64,000 nucleotides of DNA, from positions 33,123,298 to 33,187,297 of the forward strand of contig OZ020267.1 in NCBI GenBank assembly GCA_963971225.1. Reading direction: 5' to 3'. Each line of letters starts with the position of its first letter. The stretch's first letter is position 1. The DNA is from Melieria omissa. Taxonomy: Eukaryota > Arthropoda > Insecta > Diptera > Ulidiidae. Below, one piece after another: positions 47,515 to 58,838 of this stretch. Under the pieces are notes generated by a model that saw only the letters and a program-made list of their open reading frames with translations, did no database searches and was not told the origin of the DNA. Made by a program: the position numbers and the translations under genes.

Positions 47515-48660
47515 TTAATTGAACATAAAGTTGTCAGTGTCTGTTCTTTAATTAAATTCAATCAAGTTGATGAATTCGCAAATTGCAGCGCACGACATGC
47601 GACGAATTACTTCGGTGACAGTGTGGAGAAAGAGAAAACCTTGTCATGTCGATTTATGCACAATGAAGATGCCAATCGTGTGTTGACAACGACAGCAGAA
47701 ATTTTCAATTTTCACTATGCTAATAGGTGTTGGTGGGAATTGGGTTTCCTGTGCGCGGCGAGTGCAAGTGTGCGACGATGAGGCTGGCACTGTCTGCTTG
47801 TGCAACGGCGCGCCTGCACCGGCTCGACTTGTGTTGCATGCAACCGTCGTGGCCGAAAAAGTGCAGCCAGCAACGGTAAAAGCAACAAATCTAAGCGTAA
47901 TAAAAACAAAGCCAGAAGTCGACGATGTCTGCGGTTCCTTGCACTCGACAAGCAAGTTGCAACCTGACATTGAGCTGCATGCGGCAAGCTGCCGCAGTCG
48001 ACTCGGTGGCAGCAGCGTTTGTGTGGTTGTGCCTGTTTTTGGGTCTATCGTCGTCTAACTGGGATTATCGCTGCGCTGGCAAGTCGTTCGGCTGGTTTGC
48101 CAGCGAACAGGTAGCATCCCTGCCAGCTGCCGTGCCGTGCGCCGTCATCGCTTCGTATAAAATCTTAATCACAGGCATTCGAACTCGCATTAGGTTTTCT
48201 GATATCACAACGATGTCATCGCATTTTGCCAGTTTTACGGTGACTTAGCGACACAGTTGGCGGCCACCAAACAACACACCCAAAACACAAATAGTCGAAA
48301 AAGAAAAAATAAAAACAACAGCAAAAAAAATACACTTGTGCGCGTACAACAAGGATAACAAAGGATATAGTGCGGTTACGGTTGGATGGTGGCATCGTTT
48401 CGGTGCGAATTGGCGCAAAATTGTTGACAAAGTCAAACCAGGATACGAACGCATTTGTAAGCCTCTCGAAAGTGACGTTGCAGCAGGAATAAACTGTCCC
48501 ATATGCTACGCGTCGGATCCGAGTAGCTGCAGCAAGCGCACAGAGCCGCCGCATTCGAGTGCTGTCCGCATGAGCGCGCTTTAAGGATTCGAAATCAAGG
48601 CGTCGAACAGTGAACGATTCAAACCAAATACCGATTCGTGTTCGTCTGTCACACGTCGCC
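47515..48660. other. Gene B upstream region
   Basis: This is GC-richer DNA with a TATAAA near 48156 and no coding sequence that I accept. The 5' UTR of gene B must lie in its right part. No single initiator stands out. Confidence 0.4.
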
Positions 48661-48663
48661 AAC

Positions 48664-50069
48664 ATGAGAGCGTTAATATCCTGTGGCGTGATCGCGTTCG
48701 TAGCGATTTTAGCTGTGCGCGCCACGCCGGCCATCAGCGCCAGCGACAATGCGGTAATTGATGCACTTTTTCACAGTGGGCGAATGACTACAAAATCTTG
48801 CACAACAAAAAAACATACAGTTTTGAATGAAAACAAAAACATCTCAACCAACTGAACAGATTTCTTAACAAAATTATAAGCTTGATTGAAGGTGGCTTAG
48901 CTTTGTTGGAAATTTTTGTCCTCAATGTGGTGAATTTGTGTGCAATTAAAGGCAGTGGCGTCAATGTTTTCAAGTGAGAGTGAGCGAAAGGATAGTACAA
49001 TAATTTTGTATATTAGTTTATATGTACAAAATGAGTTTAAATGGTTGGAATTGGTTTGTTAAAATCAATTATGGTTAGATGAGCACAGATAAGTCTATGT
49101 ACATTCTACAGTAAATTGAATAAGCACCCAACAGAGACAAATGTCGCACAGTTCACAGCACTTTTTTTGTATCAAATGCTGTTCCACTTTAATGTTTCAT
49201 AGAAAGGTAATCTACGTAAGTTCTCGATAGCTAAGAGGAACTGCTACAAATTCACAGTTTTTTCATGGTATAACATGATGTTTCACTTCAATGTGATCCA
49301 TGGACAAATTTTAATAGATCTTTCATAGCAGAAGAGATCAAAGTTTAGGCTGTTTAGCTCATCAGTGCCTAAGCCTTGAAACTGGTTCTTGTTCTTCTTC
49401 ATGCTGTTGCACTTCAATGCGATCAATGAACAAATTTTAATAGATCTTTCATAGCAGAAGAGATCAAAGTTTAGGCTGTTTAGCTCATCAGTGCTCAAGC
49501 CTTGAAACTGGTTCTTGTTCTTCTTCTGCTTGGACAAAGTTGAGTGAATTCAGTTGAAATATTTTAATGTATTGCAAAAAACTTGTAAGTATGTTAAAAG
49601 TTTGTATGGAGAAACATGATTTCATGGACCTTTTTTGACTTCAAACTCAGTGAAAGTGAGATGAGCGAGCGGTGTTTTTTTTTAATCAAACTCTGGCGAG
49701 ATCAACTTTGGGCTAAGAGTTTTTATTAAGAAACTGTAAAAAACATGAGTTTTTAGGTCTGTTGACTTCATACTCGGTGCAAGTGCTTCAAATGGAAAAA
49801 AAAAACTTTGACAAGTCGCACACGCACAGTGTTTATCAACTTTTTTGGAAATATATTCGTTTAACAATTTGTATGATAAATGATGAATTAATGAGCCAAT
49901 TTATTACAAACTAAAATTAACGTAAAATTAACGTCCCCAAATGAGTGATTAACGATTTGAGTGAAAGCACTTCAAATGTGAAATAATTACAAAAATATTT
50001 TTATTTTAATTTTTCATCAAAATCCGCCGGGCTCAGCAAAGGGATTTATGACACCCACTGATTTCAGAC

Positions 50070-50100
<31 letters not shown>

Positions 50101-51408
50101 GAACAAACACGCAGACTTGTGTGCAAAGACAACGAGCGCTGCTAATATACAATATGACTATACAGTAGCGCACACAGGGGGGTTTCGGGGTTCAAACTTC
50201 ACCAAAAAAGAAAAAATTGCCGCTACAAAATATGGTTTCGAATGTTAATTGGCTCAAAAGTTGTACGCAACCCCCGTCTCCGTCCCCCCCTTATGAAATC
50301 CTTTGTGCGCTACTGTAACTATATCTTCATAACTTAATAACTGTAACTATATATATCATCTGGTTTAGGCTAAAGTTCCATAACAATAAATATGCCACAG
50401 AAAGCTACTCAGCTTCTCGTTCTGATCTTCAGTTACGAATGCTTGGATTTTCGTAAAACAGTTCACATTGATTTTTTTGACAGATTCCCATAATGAACCG
50501 CCATCAGCTGGAGGAGGGCTTCCTGCGCAAACTCAACACCAAATGCAGCCAGCGAGACAATCACTCGTGCATGATGTTGAAACTGATTGTTTACATGAAT
50601 CGAATATTTAAAAAGTCCTCCATTGAGATAAACGAAAACGTCAAAGTCACACAGAACAGGTAACTCGTCCACTTCTCACCATACCCACAGCATTTCGTTG
50701 CCCCAGAAAACGAATATCGTATGTTGCATTGAATTCAACAGCACATACGACTATCGTTTTCTCAGTTAAAAACTTGCTTCTCTTTGTGGTTGGGCCGTTT
50801 CAAGAGCATTCGTGCGCGTTGTCCTTTGCAGAGACATTGACACCATAGCCGACGATCCGGACGATGATATGTTGCTGGCGCGTTCAATTAACTCGGACGA
50901 CGAGACACTCGGTCTGCTGGTGGCCGGCAAAATCTGGAAGTTTGTACGCTCACGAACGCTGCGCTATAAATTTTCCAATAATGCCGACTTTGTTGTGACC
51001 ACCGAGCCGCAGGGCAACCTCAACTTTGGCGTGTCCGTGAGTCCTGTCGAGGCGCTGGAGGAGGGCCGCGGCAAAATGAAGAACATTGGGCCGCTGCTGA
51101 TGCTGATGGCGGCCAAGGCGGGCATGGTGGGTGCCCTGCTGCTCAAGGGCCTCTTCTTGCTGGCGGGCAAGGCGCTGATTGTGTCGAAGATTGCGCTGCT
51201 GTTGTCGGTCATAATTGCACTGAAGAAGCTGCTGTCGCAGAAGAAGCACATCGTCGAGATACCGCATCACGACTCGTACAGCTCGGGCTGGGCACGTGCG
51301 CTGGACGGCTTCATCGAGGGCATGGCCGAGGTGCCGGCGCACATTGTGGCGCAGGAGGCGCAGGAAATGGCCTACGCAGCGCAGCTGCCGGCGCACAAAA
51401 GCACTTAG
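48664..51408 (+). CDS. Osiris family protein (DUF1676), gene B
   Basis: Three coding exons: 48664-48753, 50484-50659 and 50832-51408 (843 nt, 280 aa). Introns use GTAATT...GACAG (phase 0) and GTAACT...TGCAG (phase 2). Exon 1 is the signal peptide (MRALISCGVIAFVAILAVRA). Residues 51 and 59 form the C-x7-C pair (KCSQRDNHSC). The Osiris hydrophobic segment spans about 176-219 (GPLLMLMAAKAGMVGALLLK to SKIALLLSVIIALKKLL). After HHDSYSSGW the tail carries AQEMAY at 265-270, the family AQ-x-LAY motif. Gene B is complete and lies downstream of gene A in the same orientation. Intron 1 (1.7 kb) contains a 126-bp tandem duplication and a Helitron-type repeat. The number within the Osi series is not assigned. 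Confidence 0.93.
49281..49530. repeat. 126-bp tandem duplication in gene B intron 1
   Basis: Two near-identical units, starting at ACTTCAATGTGATCC (49285) and ACTTCAATGCGATCA (49411), share TTTCATAGCAGAAGAGATCA and AACTGGTTCTTGTTCTTCTT. The duplication is responsible for the repetitive minus frame there. Confidence 0.9.
49565..50040 (+). repeat. Helitron-associated degenerate tandem repeats in gene B intron
   Basis: About three diverged units carry GTTTGTATGGAGAAACATGA, TTGACTTCAAACTCAGTGAA and TTGACTTCATACTCGG phrases, as in the arrays at 15, 27 and 57 kb. A 27-base poly-T tract follows (about 50068-50094). Confidence 0.65.
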
Positions 51409-51892
51409 AGTGCGGCCAATAGAAGCGCAAACGCTGGACTTTGGCTGGTTACAGAAACAAAACATAAGAAGTGAAAGAAGTGCCGCTGGCTTAGAGTGAA
51501 AGTGGAGCAGGCAGCAGCTTCACGACCGAAGGAATGGAATGAGTCTTGAGCACCAAATCAATTACGGACCTTGGACGAACATCTGTGCTTCATAAGCAAA
51601 TCTTATCATTTCAGCTCGAACTAAATGCTTTCGACTTGCACTTTCTTTTCAAGGGGTTGGCTTAGTTGTTTTTGTTGTTGCTTTAGTTGACTTTACGAGT
51701 TGCTTTAATTTATTTAATCTTCCCTTTCCTACTAACTGCTTGCTACCTCTCGCTCTAATGTGGTTAGGTTCTGGGTTCGTTTCGGTCTTTTGTATGTAGC
51801 TTTAAGCACTCTAAAGCCTCTATTGCAATTCTAAGTAATGTATTAGCTATGCTTCCAAAGCTCTCTCTCTGAATTGACTTCAAAAGTTCGTT

Positions 51893-52012
51893 AATAAAAA
51901 CCATTGATTATTACAAAACTAAGAAACACAACAAATTTAGAAATTATCTTAATTTAGTTTGTTATTATTTATTTGTATTTATTTTATTGTACATGATTTA
52001 CATTGTAATAAA
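51893..52012 (+). terminator. Two candidate poly(A) signals of gene B
   Basis: AATAAA occurs at 51893-51898 and again at 52007-52012, giving 3' UTRs of about 0.5 or 0.6 kb. The second is followed by a GT-rich element. Confidence 0.6.
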
Positions 52013-52417
52013 AGACAATGAAGCTTGTCAGCTCTGGTTTGTGCTTTTTATTTACTTCATTTTTTCGTTCTTTTTAATTAATTTTTTTTTTTTGGGATTT
52101 TGTAGCATTTTCTGCTCAGTACAAATTTACATATAAATACATAAACGCTATAAATGTGTGTGTTGAAGTTTTCTTATTTAGCAAATCTTAGTAGAGTTAG
52201 TCTATTTTGTATACAACGATTTTCTGACAAATTTTTTTTTTACATTTTTTCAATACATTTTCATATGTTTGCATTTATTTGGCTAAAGTTAAGAATAAGA
52301 AGCTTATTGCATATTTTAATAAATACTTAACTTACTCACAATTCGTTTAAGTTAATTCTACTCGTAGCTTACTGCCTACAGTTGGTGTTTGCCATCATTG
52401 TCTAAGCGTTGCACGCG

Positions 52418-52494
52418 TCATAGACGATAGTAGGGATGGTGCGGCTGTAAGTAGTTGTAGACTAGAGGACGTCTCACCGCTGCGGCCGCCGCTG
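52418..52494 (-). CDS. Orphan last exon on the minus strand
   Basis: The minus strand shows a pyrimidine-containing acceptor TGCTTTCAG, then an open frame AAAAAVRPLVYNYLQPHHPYYRL ending in TGA at 52418-52420. The exon begins in phase 1 (two bases completing a codon) and the acceptor is a CAGCAG tandem, the same features as the last exon of gene C. AATAAA on the minus strand lies at 52047-52052, abutting the end of gene B, which would make the two tail-to-tail. Upstream exons are not seen before gene C. It may be an alternative end of gene C, the last exon of a separate gene, or a chance match. Confidence 0.35.
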
Positions 52495-52576
52495 CTGAAA
52501 GCACAAATTCAAGACATGGACTCTATTAGTGTATTGTTGGAACCCATAAAACAACAACAAATCATTGAGTATATAC

Positions 52577-53491
52577 TAAAGAGCTGCACAAAAGATTCTG
52601 TTGGGCACACTTCACTACTGCACAGTACTGTCAAGTACTATACTTCAGTGTCGCGGTGACACCAAATTCAAATGCTCAATAGTTCTATTCTGCAACAAAG
52701 CAAGCACTGCATCATTCGAAAACCTTTTCGCTACAGCAACGACAGTGCTTGTGTTCTGTTGTCAAGCAAAACATCAAAACAGAAAGCTATAATGAGGTTA
52801 AGTAACGGTAAATCACAGCAAGCACACCGAGTGAAGTAGAACTTCTACCGAGGGAAACAGAATTTCTACTTCACACCGAGTGAAACAGACTTAAATAAAT
52901 ATGGAAAAGCTATAATGAGGTTAAGTAACGGTAAATCACAGCAAGCACACCGAGTGAAGTAGAACTTCTACTTCACACCGAGTGAAGCAGAACTTATACT
53001 TCACACCGAGTGAAACAGACTTAAATAAATATCGAAAATCATGTTTTAAACCTGCGTTTTTTTACATTAATGTTGTTGTAATGCTTGAAATGCAACCCAG
53101 ATCCCATACAAAATACCAAAAACAAACATCAGCTACTCCGATCGTGCAAAACAAAACACCATGTGCTTGAAAATGTTCTACTTCAGTGCTTCACTTCAGT
53201 GTTGTTCTACTACAATGTTGTTCTACTTCAGTGTTGTTCCACTGCAGTATAGTTCTACTTCAGTGTTGTTCTACTGCAGTATTGTTCTACTACAATGTTG
53301 TTCTACTTCAGTATTGTTCTATACTTCAAGGTGCTTGAAGTTCTATTGTCGTTCGTGCTGTATTCGTATGAATACCAAAAGCTTTCTTCACTGCAGTGCT
53401 TGTTTTGTAGTGAAAGTGAAGAAGAGCGACAGTATTTGAAAGCACACCGACGGCTTGCAAGTCATTTTTATAATGCTTGCGCCGCTCTTTA
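52577..53491. mobile_element. hAT-like MITE with internal minisatellite (copy 2)
   Basis: Same TAAAGAGCTGCACAA ends as 26448-27245, flanked by GTATATAC (52569-52576) and GTATATTT (53492-53499), matching at 6 of 8. The interior is longer (915 bp) because the CACCGAGTGAAGTAGAACTT segment is duplicated (52800-53030). Confidence 0.8.
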
Positions 53492-53640
53492 GTATATTTT
53501 AAATATACAAATTGTAGTAAGTCAGGTTTGAGCAAGTTTGTAAAAAATATATGCAAAAACTTCTGTTAAAGAATATCTAAATCACTGAGTGGGATCTGCT
53601 GGAGATTGCGAGCGAATTGTATGTTGTTACAACAAAAAAT

Positions 53641-53858
53641 TGCTTGCCTCGAGAGTTCAGCGGTTAGCGTGCTGGCTTCTATACCAGAAGTCCAAGGTTC
53701 GATTCCCAGCTCAGGCTGGTAAAACACTATTCTGCCAAAATGAGAACCATTATTGGTGTTCTTGTGGGTCGCTGTTCAATTGACAACCACGCAAAATTTT
53801 CCTTTGCTTTTGCTATAGAAATAGCTTCTGTCGTAGGACGAGGAAGAAGAAGAAGACG
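53641..53858 (+). mobile_element. tRNA-derived SINE, second type
   Basis: The tRNA-like head has A box GAGTTCAGCGGTTAGCG and B box AGGTTCGATTCCC at tRNA spacing, followed by a non-tRNA body (GAGAACCATTATTGGTGTTC) and a (GAA)n tail. Poor pairing of the acceptor and the body and tail argue against a real tRNA gene. Confidence 0.65.
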
Positions 53859-53879
53859 CGCTTCACCTTCTATGCACTT

Positions 53880-54610
53880 GTGTTGTATTAACTACCATTA
53901 ACTAAAGGACTCACTTGCACAACTTGATCTACGGCAGTCTACGGGATCTGGTCGATAGAACTATTCACAGTCTACTAGGCTTTGTGAGAAGCTTAACCCT
54001 TTCGACCCCAAAGTTGCCTGAAAGCAACTTCATCTATTTGTCATCTTATAGCAAAAGCTACGATTGTTTTATGGGTTTAATTGAAGTAGGCACCAAAAAA
54101 TTAATATTTTTAGAAATAAATTCAAAGCAAATTACAAAGATTTTGCTGTTGTCTCAAAAATAATTTCCAATAATTTGCAGCAATATCAGGGAAAGTTTGT
54201 GTTCTAACTGAAGTTTACGAATTGAGAGCGTTTGAACAAAATCCTGTTTCTTTAATAATGGTTAAAAAAAATCAAAAAGTGATAATTTTGTATTTCTCTA
54301 TAAATATTAAATAATTTTTCTGTAATAAAAAAATATCGATACAAAATTTATTTAACCCGCTTTAAGCTAAAATTGTTTAAAAGTAAACTAGCGCCAGAAC
54401 TCTAACAAAGAGGCGTGGCGACTTCAAATGTCGTTTGCACACTTCTTAGATAAAAGTTTCATGATTTAAATACCAAAAAGTAATATCGAGACACAGGGAA
54501 AAATTCGGAGTCCAAAGGGTTAAACTGGTTCAATGGATGCGCGGAGTCAAGCTCCAATGATTGTGACATCACAATGGACCTGGAAGACCCAAGTGGACGC
54601 CATCTTGGAG
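53880..54610 (+). mobile_element. LINE 3' end interrupted by a MITE
   Basis: Skipping the 53997-54519 MITE, the plus frame reads LRDLVDRTIHSLLGFVRSL then NWFNG, the C-terminal ending of an RNase H-type LINE ORF2. After it comes the 3' UTR phrase GTGACATCACAATGGACCTG, as in other LINE/SINE tails here. The 5' part is absent. Confidence 0.55.
53997..54519. mobile_element. piggyBac-like MITE, 523 bp (copy 2 of a pair)
   Basis: Both ends have intact TTAA (53993-53996, 54520-54523). The ends start CCCTTTCGACCCC and, inverted, CCCTTTGGACTCC. The interior matches 35738-36251. It is inserted in the LINE 3' end. Confidence 0.85.
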
Positions 54611-54619
54611 CAGCTTCTA

Positions 54620-55375
54620 GTTACTACCTACACACATGTAGAAGAACAATAACAGCAACAAAAGAAGAGAGTTTTTTTGTCAAAGATTCCATTTGGTGCG
54701 AGTGATTCTGTACACAACTTGTGCGCCCAATACCAATTGCAACCAAATTTGCCTCCTAAAATGTTTGCACACATATTTGGAAGATGTCACTGCCACTGTG
54801 TGGTAGATGCGGGTCAGTAAAAACAGTCAATTTTTGGAACTTCTTGGTCACGTTCAGTCAGTCAATCAATGTTCAGTCAGTGTATTGCATTTTTAGTTTA
54901 AGGTTTTCCTTGCTCAGAGTTGAAGTTGTCATATTTTGCCATTAAACAATTTTATTAAAAACCATCTACAAAATTCTATAAATTCACTTTCTGCAATTTT
55001 TTCGCAAATATTTCAACAATCTGGCTTTTCTTTTCTAGTTTGACAACCATTTTAGTTATTTTAAACAATAATTTTAGTTCTTTTTTCTTTCTTAATATTT
55101 TCAACATATATTGAAATTTCAACAAATTGAAAATATTTTAATTTAACTAAAGTATTTTAACTTAATATTAGATCGAGAAGTTCGAAAACAGTGACAATGG
55201 TAGCGACATGGCTGCACAACTTCAAAATGGCGAAAGCTTCAACTGACGCTGTGTAGTTGACTACTTGATCAGAATGAAAGCGACAGCAGCATCATTACAA
55301 ATATAAATATTTTATAAGTCCGTTCAATTCTTGTTTAAAACGGGCAGGGTCCGGCGACTTTGCACGCCAGTTTCA
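54620..55375. other. Spacer, no gene seen
   Basis: AT-rich, with no coding or repeat structure that I can support. Confidence 0.45.
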
Positions 55376-55379
55376 AGTC

Positions 55380-56371
55380 AATGGACCCAATAAATCAAGT
55401 ATCTCTTAATACTTGGTTGGTTGGTTGATTGGTTGGTTGAAGTGGCTGACTCACAGTTGTCCCTCTGCAAGTCACAATTAGCGCATAGACGCAGTTTTGA
55501 TACCACATGCTCACCGAAACTTAGCCTGGTTAGTCGTATGACTAAATCCACCCGGTAGAATTTAGGTATCCAAGAAGGTTCCACAGACTTACTGTCGAGC
55601 ATTCGGTCAAGCAAGTAAGAAAGTGGTTACCCAGAGACTTAAATCTTGCTCTTGCCAAAGCTGCGCAGTGACAGAGGAAGTGATTAGGTGTCTCTTTTTC
55701 ATCTTAATGCCCACAGCTACTACAGTGGGTATTGAAGGGGGTATGCTTAGCCTCTCCGCATGTGGACCTATGCTCCAGTGGCCTGTGATGACCGCCGTAA
55801 GCCTAGCGACGTCCGTGCGAGATTTGTGTATAAGCTTGCGGGATCTGCGCTCATTGTAGAAGGGCCACATCGCCCGCGAGGTACGACAGGAAGTCAGCAA
55901 CTTCCACCTCCGATTGGCAAGACTGAGACAGTGCAGATAGCAGCCCCTCTTGACAACTTCCAAAGGCGTCGGAACCGGGAGACCTAGCGATGCGTCAAGC
56001 GAGGCATCTGAGCGCTCCAATTCGTCCGCTCTCTCATTCCCTTCAATGTTCCTATGGCCAGGAACCCAGATAAGGGTGATGTCAGCACAACGACTTAGCG
56101 CGCTCAGCGCCATCTTATACTCCTCGACCAGCCTTGACTGGACCGTGGTAGATTGTAGAGCCTTTATTGCTGCCTGACTGTCAATGAATATTGCAACCTT
56201 GCACCCATGAGTGATATGTCTCTTTACCAGTCGGCAGGCTTCCCTGACCGCCAAGACTTCTGCCTGAAAAACTGTGGCATCATTAGGTAGACTGAGGTAT
56301 GGCTTCATTAATCCCCACGTGCTGTGAGTATATCCGGTCAGGTTTTCATGAAAAAAAATTGTCTTATTATT
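55380..56371 (-). mobile_element. LINE fragment: RNase H and C-terminus, minus strand
   Basis: The minus frame from 56377 gives QAEVLAVREACRLVKRH, then IDSQAAIKALQ, WVPGHRNIEGNERADELERSD and LTAVITGHWSIGPHAERL, before a frameshift in the Cys knuckle region. A following frame (55378-55614) begins LDRMLDSKSVEP. The first RNase H Asp motif lies beyond the SINE insertion or is lost. Related to, but distinct from, the 6.3-7.4 kb element. Truncated and frameshifted. Confidence 0.85.
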
Positions 56372-56379
56372 TTTCATTT

Positions 56380-56786
56380 GAAAGGCCGGCCTCGATAGTC
56401 AAGCGGGTAGCGCGCTGGATTCTCATACCAAAGGCTCCAGGTTCGATTCCTGGCTCGGGCTGGTAAACAACTCATCTACTTCTATCGCTATCCACATGAA
56501 GGGAATGAGAATTACAAGAATCGCACAAGTGCGCTCTTGGCTGGCAATGGCAAAACCTCCAAGTGTGAACGAAAAACTGCCAATCGCCGTTCGGATTCGG
56601 CGTTAAACTGTAGGTTCCCCCCCCCCCCTTTCCCCATCCGCTTGAAATGTGTGCTGTAAAATATGTTGGCAAAACAGTGTTGCATACACAGTTCAAAAAC
56701 GGGTGAAATATGTGGTATCACAATGGGCCTTTCAGGCCTCCGAGTGTGTCTCTTATAGAGGCAGCCACCGCCAACCTAACCTAACC
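56380..56786 (+). mobile_element. SINE with LINE-type 3' tail and 8-bp TSD
   Basis: TTTCATTT lies on both sides (56372-56379, 56787-56794), fixing a 407-bp insertion. The head is tRNA-like (A box ATAGTCAAGCGGGTAGCG, B box AGGTTCGATTCCTGG); the body has TGGCAAAACCTCC, GCCGTTCGGATTCGGCG and ACTGTAGGTTCCC; the tail has GTGGTATCACAATGGGCC and ends CCTAACCTAACC, the same tail style as the LINEs. This is the structure of a SINE that borrows a LINE 3' end for mobilisation. Confidence 0.85.
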
Positions 56787-56799
56787 TTTCATTTTAAAT

Positions 56800-57206
56800 G
56801 TTTTTAACATCTTCGAAGTAATTTTAAATCATGTTTCCGCATACAAACTCTTAACCCATCATTGACCCCTTCAGATTTTGGTTTTTAAAAAACATGAAAC
56901 GAACCCATAAACGATTATTGATCTAAGCCCTTTGTTGACCCCGTTAAATGTTGGTTTTCGAAAAATTGAAAAATACTTGTCGAATGATTTTCAATTTGAA
57001 GTACTTTCACCAAGGCCCATTTAAATCATCATTCTTCATACAACACGTTAACCCATGTTTTGCCCTTTCACACTCTGAATTTAAAAAAATCCCGTCTTAG
57101 TAGAGTTTCCTTTGTTTGAGTAATGTACCTACAGTTCAAATTTCAATCGTAATCGTGAATCGTGAATCAGTCAGTCAGGATAAACTTTTATATGTAGATA
57201 GATTAA
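56800..57206 (-). mobile_element. Helitron-like head with degenerate repeats, minus strand
   Basis: On the minus strand it starts TCTATCTACATATAAAAG (57206 inward), then CTGACTGACTGATTCACG, CTAAGACGGGATTTTTTTAA and two to three ~120-bp repeat units (AACATGGGTTAACG, AATGGGCCTTGGTGAAAGTA, ACGGGGTCAACAAAGG). It shows head, linker and repeats in order. The 3' end beyond the SINE is not seen. Confidence 0.55.
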
Positions 57207-57770
57207 AAAAAAAAGTTAAAATGTTTAGGGCAATTTTTCAATTCGGAATCCAAAACAATGCATTTGTTGTAGCATAGTTCTACTCCGCATTTTTTGCAAA
57301 GTGTTTGTGTGTTTTTTATTAATAAGTTTTAATTAATTTTGTTTCACTAAAATAAATACGTGCAACTTTTCGCAAAAGCGGTAAAATAAGTGCTGTCAAG
57401 TAAAATTTAGCTACTTTTTCCCACTTTTAATGCCAGTATTTCAAAAAAGGAACTTTGCATAGTTGTAAAATCGCAAGAAAGAGTCGATTTGATAATAACT
57501 TCCGAAATTATGGGCAATTTTACGGTTGATTGCAGATATGCAACTGTACCGTGAAAGGGTTAAAACGAAATTGAAATGAATGCCTGGAATTGGTTGCGCC
57601 CTGTGCCACGCAGTGCCGCCAACCGAGCGTTGCACAAACTCCCGCTTCCACTGCATGTGAATTGCTAAAGAGAAAGCCAGGTTTTGAGGGCAACTAAAAG
57701 TATGCAACACATTCTATATTTCAGTAAGCCAAACTAGCATCACAGTTCAAACTTGGCTGCCAACGGGCAG
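57207..57770. other. Gene C downstream region
   Basis: This is presumed 3' UTR and flank of gene C. TTTATT at 57315-57320 and TTTAAT at about 57424 are possible minus-strand poly(A) signals. A GAAAGGGTTAA end near 57552 resembles the MITE ends. Confidence 0.4.
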
Positions 57771-57775
57771 TGTTG

Positions 57776-58806
57776 CTACTTTTTCTTTCTGCGTATTTTC
57801 ATGCCCAAATACTCGAGCGTGTCCTTGACGCTCTCCTCGCTATTGAAAATGTCATCCTCCTCTTCCTCCTCGGCATCGTCCTCGCGCTCGATGTCCTCCT
57901 CCACGGCCGCGGCAGCTGCTGCCAACACCAGCCGCTCGACTGTGTGCTGGCGCAACGCGGACACGTGGTCGTGTCGCTTCGAGATCGGCTTGAACTTGCG
58001 CCGCCATGGCGCGTGACGCTGCGGCACACGCCACGCTACTGCTGTCGCAGGCACACAGACGACAAACGTGTAAGATACAAAAATGCAATAATCGCAAAAG
58101 TGTCGCTGCACTCACTCTTGGCCATCCACGAGTCGTCGCGCTTCACCTTCTGGCCCAGGCCGACTGCGTTGAGCGCTGCCAGCATTTGCGTGTTGTTGTG
58201 TATGTCGGCAATGTTGTGGTGCAAGTTGCTCTCGGCCGCGTAGCTCTCTAGTCCGGGATGGGCCTGATGCTGCATGGGCGCGGCCGCAGCCAGCTGCAGT
58301 GCCGCCGGATACATCTCGCTGCCACCGCCACCGCCACCGCCACCGCCCATCATTTCCGGATGCATGGGGTAGTCCATGCCGTAGGGCATCATGTAGGGCG
58401 TGTGCTCCGGAAATTGATACATCATTCTGCGCGCCGCACAAAGACAAAAAATTAACCAAACACAATCGCATGTAGTGGGTGGAAATTGACGAGCGCCGTT
58501 GCACTTACTTGTCCGAGGCGCTGTCCATCATCTTTTTCACAATGACCATGGCCGCCACCACGAAGGCCAGCTTGGAGATGGCCAGCGCCTTGAGCGTCAG
58601 CAAGCCCACTGCCTTGGCGGCCACCATCGTCCAGCCGAAAGTGGTGGCCGCCAAATAGAGCGGAATGTACATCTGGAATTGCTTTTTGTCCTGCTGCTGC
58701 TTGCGATGGCGGCCGCGATGGCCGCCCATCATGCCGCCGCCGCCGCCACCACCACCACTGCCACTACCGCCGCCGCCGCCAAGACCGCTGAGCAGACCAC
58801 CGCCGT

Positions 58807-58838
<32 letters not shown>

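Noticed and set aside
56395..56470. Apparent tRNA gene (also at 16.07, 44.0 and 53.65 kb)
   Set aside because: The A and B boxes are tRNA-like, but each is followed by a SINE body and tail and flanked by target duplications or nested inserts, so they are SINE heads.
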